A DNA stretch of 64,000 nt, taken from positions 620,001 to 684,000 of the forward strand of contig JADJXA010000003.1 in NCBI GenBank assembly GCA_016716065.1. The letters are read 5' to 3'. This DNA comes from Candidatus Leptovillus gracilis (GTDB taxonomy: Bacteria; Chloroflexota; Anaerolineae; Promineifilales; Promineifilaceae). Under the pieces are notes generated by a model. The model saw only the letters and a list, made by a program, of their open reading frames with translations. It did no database searches and was not told the DNA's origin. Of the stretch, positions 16,661-26,547 are shown piece after piece. A program made the position numbers and the translations under genes. Positions within the stretch are counted from its first letter, which is position 1, and the number at the start of each line of letters is the position of its first letter.

Positions 16661-18239
16661 CAGGCTGTCGGAAAAATATCTTCTGAAGGCCCGATGATAG
16701 ACAAATAACGATTTCAAAGCATCAAGACAAGCAGTTTGCAACTCATATTGGCCTCATTACCATGAATTTTGCACGGTTTTACAGCCCGTTTTCGGGCATC
16801 AGGCAGGGGGCAATAACGCCCCATCAACCAACCTGCAAGGTATGCAATCGTTTCAAGTTGTAAGCCAGACAAACCAATGTCCATTCGCCACCGGCAGCAA
16901 CCAGGCCTCGCAGAGAAAACTGACGGAAACCCAAGGTTTCCTTGATGATACCGATAACCGGTTCAACCGTCGATTTGCGCAAACGGTAGGTGGCTTTGCC
17001 GAGGGTGGTCTGCAGTTTGTAAGCCATTTGCTCTTTGACGGAAGCATCATTGGGTGGCGGGTTGGGATTGTCCAGGGAAAAGGCACGCCAACCCTGATGG
17101 TGTGGGCTGCGACCGGTGGCGATGTAGGGGTCAATGCCGCGCGCTTCCAAGCTGGCGATGTTGTTTTCGCTGAAATAGCCGGTGTCCAAATTGACCTTTT
17201 TCGGCTGACCCACGACTGGGGGTACGGTGTCGAGAGTTGGCAGGGCGGCCTGTTTATCGTTGGTATGGTCACACAACCAATTGCCCACTACCAGACGACT
17301 GTCATGGTCAACCACTACCTGGACGTTATAATGTTGGTCAAAGCCGCTGTTGGTGGCGTTTTTCATGATGCGCGATTCGGGGTCGGTGAAGTTGTACTGG
17401 TCTTTATCTCTGGGTCCTGGAGTGGGTGGCTGCGGTGGTTTGCCCGGCGGCTTTTTTTCCTGTGGGTCGGTCTTTTCGGCCCGGGCTTGCATCTTGGCCT
17501 CGTATTCGGCTTGCTCGGCTTCATACCGGGCCTGGGCGCGTTCCTCCAGCACCTTCTTGGCTTCGGCCAGCCGCGCCAATTGCTGCTGGCGTCGGGCAAT
17601 CTCATCGGGAATGTTCATCTCTTCGGGCAGTTGTCCTCCATCGGCAACTTCAGCCAAAGTGAACAACTCCTCGACTTCGGCTTGCAGATAGGCTTCGATA
17701 GCCAACAGCCGCTGGTAACTGACCGCTTTGCTCTTGGACGCATCGGCATGGATTTTGCTGCCATCCAGACTGACGTTACCCAATTGCAAATAGCCCATCG
17801 CCTGGGCAATCAACAGTATCTGGACAAACAACTCTTTCAGTTCAGCCAGAAATTGCTGGCGGAAAGCCGCAATCGTGTCATGGTCGGGGTGCATGTCACC
17901 GGTATGAAACGAAAGGGAATCACCTCATGGGTGGCGCGTTCAATCTTGCGCGAACTGAATACGCCGCTGGCATAGCTGTAGAACAGCAATCCCAACATCA
18001 CTTCCGGTGCGTATGGTGGCGCACCCTGCTCACTATACTTTCTATACATGATCCCCAAATCGTTGGGCGACGACAGCGACAATGAAGCGAGCCAAATGGT
18101 CGGGTGGCAGGACATCGCGCAAGGTGATTTGCAGGTCCAGGGTCTTTTCGTAATCAGCAGTTCTGAATTTTCTTGCCATACCCAAAGTTTACACCGAAAT
18201 CATTTTTGTTCGGAGAAACGTATCTTCTCCGACAAGCTG
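16661..18239. mobile_element. IS1182-like insertion sequence, copy A
   Basis: This 1579-bp element is flanked by CTAG at 16657-16660 and 18240-18243. Its ends are CAGGCTGTCGGA and, inverted, CAGCTTGTCGGA, so the terminal repeats match at 10 of 12 bases. Two more copies with the same ends and the same CTAG flanks lie at 21798 and 30611. CTAG is palindromic and is either the duplicated target or a fixed target sequence. Confidence 0.9.
16824..18179 (-). pseudogene. IS1182-family transposase, copy A (frameshifted)
   Basis: The gene reads from ATG 18179 (MARKFRTADYEK) to the stop at 16824. The DDE-type signatures are SLDGSKIHADASK, NLDTGYFSENN and STVEPVIGIIKETLGFRQF. A proline- and lysine-rich insert separates the second and third acidic blocks. 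The frame breaks near 17905, where one A is missing relative to copy C, and also near 18070. Without those changes the protein would be about 450 residues. It moves the element by cut-and-paste or copy-out at CTAG sites. Confidence 0.85.
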
Positions 18240-18410
18240 CTAGTAAAACCAATTATGCACTGGAAACTCGTGGTTTTCTTTTATCATTTTGTCAAGCTAA
18301 CTTGAACCATGCCATTAAAAGACACCAATTTCACGAATTTTCCGCTTAGAACGGCTTAGAGAGGCGCTTGCGGATCCTGGCGAAGTCTAACGCCCCAAAT
18401 ATGACCTGTT

Positions 18411-18994
18411 TCATGATACCGCTGGCGAATTCAAAACAGGCCGAAAATCGGTGTTGAAATAAACGGATTTTGATCGTTTTTTGAGCTTGAAGCGGCTAAT
18501 TTTTGTGATTTTCGGAGCGACGAAACAATTCGCCAGCAGTATCGTTTCATGTGGCCGGGTGTCTAATTCGATCAAATTTTCGTATCCCAATTCGCACAAG
18601 GCGACAGAAACGTGATGGCGGCTTTCTTCGTGGAGCGTGATACGAGGCAGGTTGTCAGTGAGCCACTTGGTCATATCCCACGATCTGTTATACGCACGGC
18701 CGGCGCCCATCCAATCAGCAACCATTTCCCGTGCGTAGGCGCGAGGCATGGGGAGTGGTTGCCCGGCGTACTTTCCCGTTCTGGCTATCCAATAACCCCA
18801 GTGATGCGGGTTGTGATTTTCGTGATGGCTCCACGCGATGGCAAATTCCAAGACGTTCTTCTTGTCACCGTGAAAGTATCGGTTGTAATGCGGCAGTTCG
18901 GCCGGGGTGAACTTTGTCCAATCGTGAATGAGCAGCCGCCAAAGCGGAATGCCCTTCAGATGCAGCCCGGCCAGCAAAACGCACCATCGTAAGC
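18411..18994 (-). pseudogene. DUF5662-family gene truncated at both ends
   Basis: The central 140 residues resemble the DUF5662 family, with a WRLLIHDWTKF segment, then NRYF, and AWSHHENHNPHHWGYW with conserved His residues. The N-terminus is lost at about 18994, where the IS200 left-end palindrome begins. The last 43 codons (18411-18543) are read from a 129-bp inverted-repeat element, not from the original gene. DUF5662 proteins are small, probably metal-binding proteins of unknown function often found in phages. Confidence 0.65.
18415..18543. repeat. Small inverted-repeat element, family 1, core copy 1
   Basis: This 129-bp core begins GATACCGCTGGCGAATTC and ends with the inverse AATTCGCCAGCAGTATC. 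Near-identical cores lie at 20308-20435 (inverted) and 44809-44937, and an end fragment lies at 29367-29382. It has no coding capacity and is probably a non-autonomous element. Flanking TTTCATG and GACAC-type sequences are also shared between copies. Confidence 0.85.
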
Positions 18995-19306
18995 CTCACA
19001 GGGTACTCCCAGCTTTAGCGGGAAGGGGAATGTGAGCAGCGTGAAGCGCCGTCTCCTGCCATATAAGCTTGTGGAGCGTATTTGTTATAATTCTTTATGC
19101 AGAGCAAACGAACGCAGCACAGCACCTACAATATCAACTATCACTTCGTCTGGATTCCAAAATTTCGCCGTCCGGTCTTGGTTGGCGATATCCCGGCCAA
19201 ACTTGACGCGCTGATTCGCACCAAAACCGCTGAGCTTGGTGGCGAAGTGAGAGAGCTTGTTGTCCAGCCCGATCACGTTCACCTGTTTTGCTCTTTTCCG
19301 CCGACA
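18995..19306 (+). mobile_element. IS200/IS605-type element remnant
   Basis: An imperfect palindrome at about 18993-19040 (GCCTCACA to TGTGAGC around a CCCAGC-TTTA-GCGGG hairpin) looks like the left-end hairpin that HUH transposases bind. A truncated tnpA follows at 19097. The right end is missing because a 250-bp inverted-repeat element begins at 19307. Confidence 0.65.
19097..19306 (+). pseudogene. tnpA: IS200/IS605 transposase TnpA, C-terminally truncated
   Basis: Seventy residues of a Y1 transposase are preserved: the start STYNINYHFVWIPKFRRPVL, the helix AELGGEVRELVVQPDHVHLF and, within it, the HUH motif (HVH). The catalytic Tyr lies in the lost C-terminal half. TnpA normally moves single-stranded DNA by hairpin recognition. 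The frame runs into the terminal repeat of the 19307 element after SFPPTW. Confidence 0.85.
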
Positions 19307-19556
19307 TGGCCCAAAATCAGAATACGGCTTTTTTTATGCCATATTGAATAACATTTTGAGCCAAATTCGGCACTGAAGGTCATGACTTAGTTCAAAATAC
19401 CAAGTATTAGGCGGTTTTCAATAAATTTTGTTCAATCTGTCTTAATTTCCGGTCTGACTCAGTTCAAAGGTGAGTGATGAACACAAAGCACGGTTAAAAT
19501 CATTGAGGAAAGTGCTTAATGTGGCACATTTTCTGCCATATTCTGATTTTGGGCCA
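19307..19556. repeat. 250-bp inverted-repeat element inside tnpA
   Basis: The ends TGGCCCAAAATCAGAATACGG (19307-19327, given here as 21 bases at its limits) and its inverse at 19536-19556 match at 20 of 21 positions. No open frame fills the element. It contains two direct AGTTCAAA-type repeats. It cuts tnpA and looks like a miniature transposable element. Confidence 0.8.
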
Positions 19557-20029
19557 ATAAGGGCAGGGCGGTAACGGCCGTTTACTTTTTTATAGGCACA
19601 TATACGCAAGGAAAATGAAAGGGAGGGTACGATGTCCATATGGAAAAACTTTTAGCAGCATTTTTATAATGTTACTTTCTTTCGTAGTTTCAGGTTTTCT
19701 TGGCTACTTATTTTTCGAGCTTTTGCGGGGGTTCTCAGGTGGGGTGAAAGTATGTCTTTTCTTTTGATTTTTATTTCACCCGTTGTCGCTGGATTTGTAA
19801 GTCTTTTGTGTCTTGGAAATTGCTTTTTTTTGATGAGCCAAGTTTTGCTTTTAGCGATAATTTGTATCGGTTGATTTTTAAAGGTGTAATGGTTAGTGCT
19901 TCGATTGGAATTATTTTAGTTGTTTTTCTATTTTCTTTATTTCAAGCCTATTTTTTTTAGGCTGGCGGTGATAGGCGCATATGTGCAAGGTAAAATCACA
20001 TGAATCTATTCACTGAATACTACCCAAGA
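19557..20029. other. AT-rich accessory DNA with a broken small membrane gene
   Basis: This stretch is clearly richer in A and T than the carbon-fixation region. It holds one ACGGCCGT octamer near 19576 and a pair of related 25-base segments at 19588-19616 and 19969-19999 (TAGGCACATATACGCAAGG and TAGGCGCATATGTGCAAGG). These bracket the remains of a small membrane-protein gene and may mark an old insertion. Confidence 0.45.
19752..19960 (+). pseudogene. Small hypothetical membrane protein, frameshifted
   Basis: From ATG 19752 a hydrophobic segment (SFLLIFISPVVAGFVSLLCL) is followed by a frameshift at a run of eight T residues near 19828. The next frame continues with a plausible soluble loop, then a second helix (SASIGIILVVFLFSLFQ) and a stop at 19958. 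The product would be about 69 residues with two membrane helices. I do not recognise a family. Confidence 0.35.
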
Positions 20030-20455
20030 GATACCTGTTCACATGACACCTTTACACATATGGCACACTCTATTTCGCCAACAAAATACGGAGTGTTCTC
20101 GAGGTCAGCATAAAAATTTTCACCCTGTAGGCATCTTGTCTTTGTGGCCCAGCCAATCACGCAGAAGCCTTTCTGAGCCTTTTTCTTGCATTTTTGGCGG
20201 AAATTGCGCCCAAAATGCGGCATTTACTCTTGCGACTTTTTAAGCGATTAATCTCATTTCTGAACCACACTGGCAGAGTCTAATGTGCCAAATGTGTCAA
20301 CTTTCATGATACTGCTGGCGAATTGTTTCGCCGCTCCGAAAAATCACAAAATTAGCCGCTTCAAGCTCAAAAACGATCAAAATCCGTTTGTTTCATCACC
20401 GATTTTCGGCCTGTTTTGAATTTGCCAGCGGTATCCTTTCATCTGGTCGGGTATC
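20030..20455. repeat. Composite nested inverted-repeat element, copy 2
   Basis: The outer ends GATACCTGTTCACATGA (20030) and, inverted, GATACCCGACCAGATGA (20455) enclose two smaller palindromic modules. The first has ends near 20052 (TTACACATATGGCACACTC) and 20277-20300, and the second is the 129-bp family-1 core at 20308-20435. The copy at 44789-45284 has the same modules in the opposite order. No coding sequence is visible. Confidence 0.7.
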
Positions 20456-20675
20456 CCACATCGAAGCTAATTTTGCTGTATCAGGATTAATGTGTTTTGT
20501 TTGGGTTATGTGTCCCATGTGTCCACTTTTTTGGGGGAATCCCACTTTTCGGTCAACGATTGTATGGGTAGGAAACGCCAGGTCGGGCAAAATCTTCTCG
20601 CGCTGAAAAATTAAACAAAACCTAAACAAATTTAAACGATTGTTGTAATTTACGTGACTATACTTATTAAATCAT
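20456..20675. other. Noncoding stretch before a long hairpin
   Basis: There is no credible gene in this A- and T-rich stretch. Together with 20745-21068 it forms the upstream region of the broken secreted subtilase. A minus-strand open frame at 20746-21066 covers the ribosome site of that gene and has no recognisable features. Confidence 0.4.
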
Positions 20676-20744
20676 AGATGGGCACCGTGGATTTTAGGTA
20701 GACATCCTTACTCCTTCTACCTGATTAAATCCGAAAACCCATCT
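20676..20744 (+). other. Extended imperfect hairpin upstream of the subtilase pseudogene
   Basis: AGATGGG pairs with CCCATCT, GGATTT with AAATCC, and AGGTAG with CTACCT. The three stems are nested in line with short internal loops over 69 bases. There is no U tract, so a terminator is unlikely. It could be a structured leader or another small repeated element. It matches no riboswitch class I can name. Confidence 0.5.
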
Positions 20745-21797
20745 GTCATACGGCTGTTGCAGCAAGATCTTTCACAAAATGCGTGTGTAATAGGACGTTA
20801 GACTTCAGCCAAACTGTTTTCATTAGCAATTCAAAATCCTCAGCAGTAACAAAGGGGACGGAGAAAACCTTTACCTCAACAATTGCATAGCTTTTGCAGA
20901 GCGACCGATTTTCGTGGACATCTTTTTTTGTATTGGTAGCTCCCTCTGACGGAGAGTCTTGTTGGTGTACCGGTAGTACTTCTACATAGTCAGAGACTCC
21001 ACTAAAGCCGTTCAGCTCTGGTGTGGTTTCGCTTGACAACATAACAACAAAGGAGCAAAGATCCAAACATGAAGAAGAGAGTTATTTATTTTATTGTTAG
21101 CGTTATTTTCCTAGGGCTGACAGCTGTGCGACCTTATCCGGTGGCAGCCGAGCCGCCAACACAAACCGGCTCGGCTCAAACAGACGACAGCGTCCCGGCA
21201 GAACAGCCAAAGCCGGGTACGAACCCTGCGGTTGTGACCGACACCCCACCGCCAGGTTCGCCCGTTTTGCCGGAACGGGCCTATACCGGTTGAGATTCGT
21301 TTGCAGCAGGCTGTATTTGACCCGTCGGTGGCTTTAACGGCCGTTGCCTCCCCCAAAGCAGTTGTAGAAGTTGAACCAGCCCTCATCACCCGTTTTCAAA
21401 GTGTAGGCGAAACGGGCTACCCATATACTTCCGCGAAAAACCAGATTTATCAGCCGCTACAACATGACGTGGGCCGAACGCGGCTGGTATGTGGTGCAAA
21501 CTCTGCAAGGGGCCGCCAGGTCTTCCCAGGCCAATGCGCGCCCACCCTCGATTCGCAAGGCGTAAAATACCAAAGCTTCTGGATTGACAAACATCATTGC
21601 CGTTGAAAGCTCCAATAAATCCACTTTGAACGGTTTGCCTCTCCTTCAGCGAGATCGAAATCATCCGCGCCCCCCGCGTGATGCAAATCATTGAACCGGA
21701 AAAATCACTGATAATAGCCATGCGCCGAACGCCATAGAACCCAACATCGCCCATGTGCTGGCCCCCCAAGCCTGGGCAGACGGTTATCGTGGCCTAG

Positions 21798-23370
21798 CAG
21801 GCTGTCGGAAAAATATCTTCTGAAGGCCCGATGATAGACAAATAACGATTTCAAAGCATCAAGACAAGCAGTTTGCAACTCATATTGGCCTCATTACCAT
21901 GAATTTTGCACGGTTTTACAGCCCGTTTTCGGGATCAGGCAGGGGGCAATAACGCCCCATCAACCAACCTGCAAGGTATGCAATCGTTTCAAGTTGTAAG
22001 CCAGACAAACCAATGTCCATTCGCCACCGGCAGCAACCAGGCCTCGCAGAGAAAACTGACGAAACCCAGGCTTCCTTGATGATACCGATAACCGGTTCAA
22101 CCGTCGATTTGCGCAAACGGTAGGTGGCTTTGCCGAGGGTGGTCTGCAGTTTGTAAGCCATTTGCTCTTTGACGGAAGCATCATTGGGCGGCGGGTTGGG
22201 ATTGTCCAGGAAAAAGGCACGCCAACCCTGATGGTGTGGGCTGCGACCGGTGGCGATGTAGGGGTCAATGCCGCGCGCTTCCAAGCTGGCGATGTTGTTT
22301 TCGCTGAAATAGCCGGTGTCCAAATTGACCTTTTTCGGCTGACCCACGACTGGTGGTACGGTGTCGAGAGTTGGCAGGGCGGCCTGTTTATCGTTGGTAT
22401 GGTCACACAACCAATTGCCCACTACCAGACGACTGTCATGGTCAACCACTACCTGGACGTTATAATGTTGGTCAGCCGCTGTTGGTGGCGTTTTCATGAT
22501 GCGCGATTCGGGGGTCGGTGAAGTTGTACTGGTCTTTATCTCTGGGTCCTGGAGTGGTGGCTGCGGTGGTTTGCCCGGCGGCTTTTTTCCTGTGGGTCGG
22601 TCTTTTCGGCCCGGGCTTGCATCTTGGCCTCGTATTCGGCTTGCTCGGCTTCATACCGGGCCTGGGCGCGTTCCTCCAGCACCTTCTTGGTTTCGGCCAG
22701 CCGCGCCAATTGCTGCTGGCGTCGGGCAATCTCATCGGGAATGTTCATCTCTTCGGGCAGTTGTCCTCCATCGGCAACTTCAGCCAAAGTGAACAACTCC
22801 TCGACTTCGGCTTGCAGATAGGCTTCGATAGCCAACAGCCGCTGGTAACTGACCGCTTTGCTCTTGGACGCATCGGCATGGATTTTGCTGCCATCCAGAC
22901 TGACGTTACCCAATTGCAAATAGCCCATCGCCTGGGCAATCAACAGTATCTGGACAAACAACTCTTTCAGTTCAGCCAGAAATTGCTGGCGGAAAGCCGC
23001 AATCGTGCCATGGTCGGGGTGCATGTCACCGGTAATGAAACGAAAGGGAATCACCTCATGGGTGGGGCGTTCAATCTTGCGCGAACTGAATACGCCGCTG
23101 GCATAGCTGTAGAACAGCAATCCCAACATCACTTCCGGGGCGTATGGTGGCGCACCCTGCTCACTATACTTTCTATACATGATCCCAAAATCAAGTTGCG
23201 ACGACAGCGACAATGAAGCGAGCCAAATGGTCGGGTGGCAGGACATCGCGCAAGGTGATTTGCAGGTCCAGGGTCTTTTCGTAATCAGCAGTTCTGAATT
23301 TTCTTGCCATACCCAAAGTTTACACCGAAATCATTTTTGTTCGGAGAAACGTATCTTCTCCGACAAGCTG
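21798..23370. mobile_element. IS1182-like insertion sequence, copy B
   Basis: This 1573-bp copy is flanked by CTAG at 21794-21797 and 23371-23374. It lies inside the propeptide-protease boundary of the secreted subtilase. Joining the flanks at one CTAG gives the continuous sequence WADGYRGLGMVVANVDTG, which shows a clean insertion. Confidence 0.9.
21960..23310 (-). pseudogene. IS1182-family transposase, copy B (frameshifted)
   Basis: Same protein as copy A, read from 23310 to 21960. The frame breaks near 22473 (AA missing), near 22555-22580 (shorter T and G runs), near 22069 and near 23195. The positions of the breaks differ from those in copies A and C, although the rest is almost identical. 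This points either to independent recent decay or to uncorrected indels in a repeat. Confidence 0.85.
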
Positions 23371-24910
23371 CTAGGTATGGTTGTTGCCAACGTTGATACC
23401 GGCGTACGCGCTACCCACGAAGCCCTGGTTCGCCAATATCGTGGCACGGCCACCGGCAGCCACGACTACAACTGGTTGGGCGCGGCCAGCGGCAGCGCCA
23501 TACCAACGGACGATCAGCGGCCACGGCACGCATACAATGGGCACCATCGTTGGTGAAAACGCAGCCCCAACCAACCAGATCGGTGTGGCTCCGGGCGCTC
23601 AGTGGATTGCCCGTGACGCCTGCCAGACCACCGGCTGCCCTGATGCTGCCTTGCTCACCTGCGCCCAATGGATTGCCGCCCCCTATCCCATTGGCAGCCC
23701 TGGCTCTCCCAACCCCGACATGCGCCCCAACGTTGTCAACAACTCCTGGGGCGACTGTGGTCAAACATACGACAATTGGTACGCGGATCCATCGCCGCCT
23801 GGCAAGCCGCCGGTATTTACCCGGTTTTCTCCAATGGCAACGCCAGCAACTGTTCTTACCTCGCCGCCCGGCCTAAACACCGTCGGCAACCCGGCCCGCC
23901 CGGTAACGTCACCGGCGTAGGCTCTTCGGGTGAAAGCAACGGCCAATATGCCACTCACTCCAATTGGGGCCAACAGACAATCCCGACACGGTAAATCCTC
24001 AGGCCGGTTGGGCGGATTTAAAACCCCAGGTCATCGCTCCTGGTGTAAGCATCCGTTCTAGCACGCCGGGCAGCGACACAGAGTATCAAGATGGCTGGAG
24101 CGGCACCTCCTGTCGGCGCCGCATGTTACCGGGTTGGTGGCCCTGATGCGGCAGGCTGGCTCCTGCCTGATAGGCGATTATGCCACCACGGAAACCATCA
24201 TCGAGCAGACGGCCACGCCGATTTATTACAATGATTTGGGTCACGGCGCACGCTGGCCCAACTATGCCACCGGCTGGGGCGAAATTAATGTAGAAGCTGC
24301 CGTGCAGGCGGCGCAAGCCGAGTGTCCTAATGGTACGCTACAAGGGACGGTTACCGATGTCGGCAGCGGTCTGCCAATCGCTGGCGCTACGATTGAGGCT
24401 GTTCTGAGTGGCAATATGCGCAGCGTAAACACCAACGCCGCCGGTGAATATGAAATTGGTGGTCTCTGTCGGTGATTATGACGTCACGGCCTCGGCTTTT
24501 GGTTATCTGCCGAGTACGCAACGGGCGTGACCATCCAAGATGGCGGTGACTACTCAGAATTTTGCCTTAACTGCCGTGCCCGACGCCACAGTTTCCGGTT
24601 TCGTAACGGATGCGGCTACCGGCTGGCCGTTGTACGCCAGCATCGACATTACTGGCTACCCTGGCAGCACCATCTGACCAACCCGGAAACGGGCGCGTAC
24701 AGTGTGCAGTTGCCCCGGGCGGCAGCTATGAGTTCATCGTCAGCGCCTGGGTAGATGGTTACACGATGCCACCCAATTGATTGGCCCGATTGCCGGTGAT
24801 ACTACCCAGGACTTTGCCTTGAATGCTGATCTGGTTGCTTGTGAAGCGCCAGGTTATGCAAGTGGCGGTTTGTTTGAACAGTTCGATAGCGGAAGTTTGC
24901 CTTCGGGTTG

Positions 24911-26547
24911 CAGCAATTCTAAATGTAGAAAACGGGTATCGGGAAAATAGCGGCGCAATGCCGATGTATCAGCGAGGAGTCGCACTCTGCGCTAATCAGA
25001 TTAAAGTGCAGTGTTATGTGGCACGGTTCCGAGTACAGTAACGACCTCAAAACCAGGTAATTACCCAGATGATAGCAACGCGGCATTTAGCCACCTCTCT
25101 GCCGAGGCGACTTGTGAGCATCCAATAACAATGGCCCAATCGTAAGAAACGAAACAGTTAGTCAGGGGCGGGTTCTAACTCTAGACCCTCGGCCATAAAT
25201 TGAATCAGGGCTTCCCAATTTTCAAAGATTTGCCAACGCATCAGTGACCGGGCATCCTCAAAGAAGGTGCGACGCGCACCTAGAGCAGCACGAATCCGTT
25301 TGTAGGTCGTATCCACCAACTCCAGAAAGGTGTGCAGGAAAAGGCGAGTAGATTAAGCGTGAACATGACGGTCGCTAAATGTTCTCGCCCATGACCAAAA
25401 TTGTGCTTAATATGATAGCCGTGGGTGGTCAGGACATTATGTCCTCATTTTCATGTTTCCAGCGGGCGCGTCCAGCGTGAGTGACAGCTTGGACCAGAGG
25501 CGCGTCCAGGCGTAAACTGGTCACAAAGCTGTTTTGATAAAGGCGTTCGCCAGTCAATTCATGGGTAATCGTCAACTCGCACCAGTTCACGCGAAGACCA
25601 TCATCACCCGCACGCAGCGGTAAATCATTGAGATACCGATACCGCCAGATTTCCCCGTGACGACCGTTCCAGACGCGACGACTAATTTCAGGCAGCTTGC
25701 CCCCTCGCTCAATAGCCGCGACCCACTCATAGAGCGTCTCGTGCGAACTGGGCTTACACGAGAATGAAGTCTAGCCCGTAAATCAGCACCAACTCACAGA
25801 ACGGTTGATGACTGAACAAGTCATCTCCCAGGATGACCGCCTTCTGTTGTTGCAGCCAGGTGGCCTGCTGCGGCAACCAACGTTTGGCAGCCGCCAGTTC
25901 GCTGTCCTGTTTATCACTGCCATCCTGTGGCAGCAGGAATTCCGGCGCCAGAGGCAGCACCGCCGATTGCTCAGGATGAACAACCAAAGCTGTCAATGCC
26001 CGATGATGGTAGTGGGTGACACCTTCGCGCACTTGCTGACTGCATTGGGGGCAATGCACCTTTGTCGAACTAAAGAATTGAATGCCATCGATACCAACTA
26101 GCAACCGCCCCCCTAATGCCCGAAATCCGGCCAACTTCTCCTCAGCCACCAACTGCTGCCAAAGCCATTGATAGGCTCCCGCAAAATGGCTGGCTGGCAC
26201 GCCATCCAAAAGGGTACGGATATGATTGTCAGTGGGAATGCGCGACATCTGGAACACGCTTTCCAGATTACTCCGCCCGCGCTTTTGCGCCATAAGGCGT
26301 TGATGCGCCAGAAAGAAGCGCTTTGCATGAAAAGATAGAGAAGGCGCCGCGTACCGCGTCTTGCAAAGCATATATCTGGTTATGCCGCCCAGCCCGCTTG
26401 TCAGGCATCTTCTCTGTCAACTCGCCCAGATGCTGGATAAACCGACTCACTTGCGCTCTTTTTCCCATCACATCACCCCTTTTTGGCTTTTGGTGATGGT
26501 ATAGCGCGATCTACTTCTGTTCGCAAGTTTTACATTTAGAATTGCTG
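24911..26547. mobile_element. 1.64-kb DDE insertion sequence, copy 1 (9-bp target duplication)
   Basis: The ends are CAGCAATTCTAAATGTA and its inverse. The direct repeat TTCGGGTTG at 24902-24910 and 26548-26556 is a perfect 9-bp target duplication. A second copy is at 37521-39159. About 240 bases at the left end precede the transposase stop and hold no gene. Confidence 0.93.
25158..26471 (-). pseudogene. DDE transposase of the 1.64-kb element, copy 1
   Basis: The reconstructed protein is about 435 residues from MMGKRAQVSRFIQHL to EGLELEPAPD. Acidic blocks are VGIDGIQFFSS, ILGDDLFSHQ and RARWKHENEGHN. The last has the Arg-x3-Glu spacing of IS4-like transposases. A zinc-knuckle-like CPQCSQQ follows the first block. 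Frameshifts fall at about 26320, 25745, 25450 and 25340, mostly in short homopolymers. A relative with the same architecture is at 51614. I cannot assign the exact IS family. Confidence 0.8.

Noticed and set aside
20746..21066. A 106-codon minus-strand frame
   Set aside because: It covers the ribosome site of the divergent subtilase gene, has no ribosome site of its own and matches nothing I recognise.
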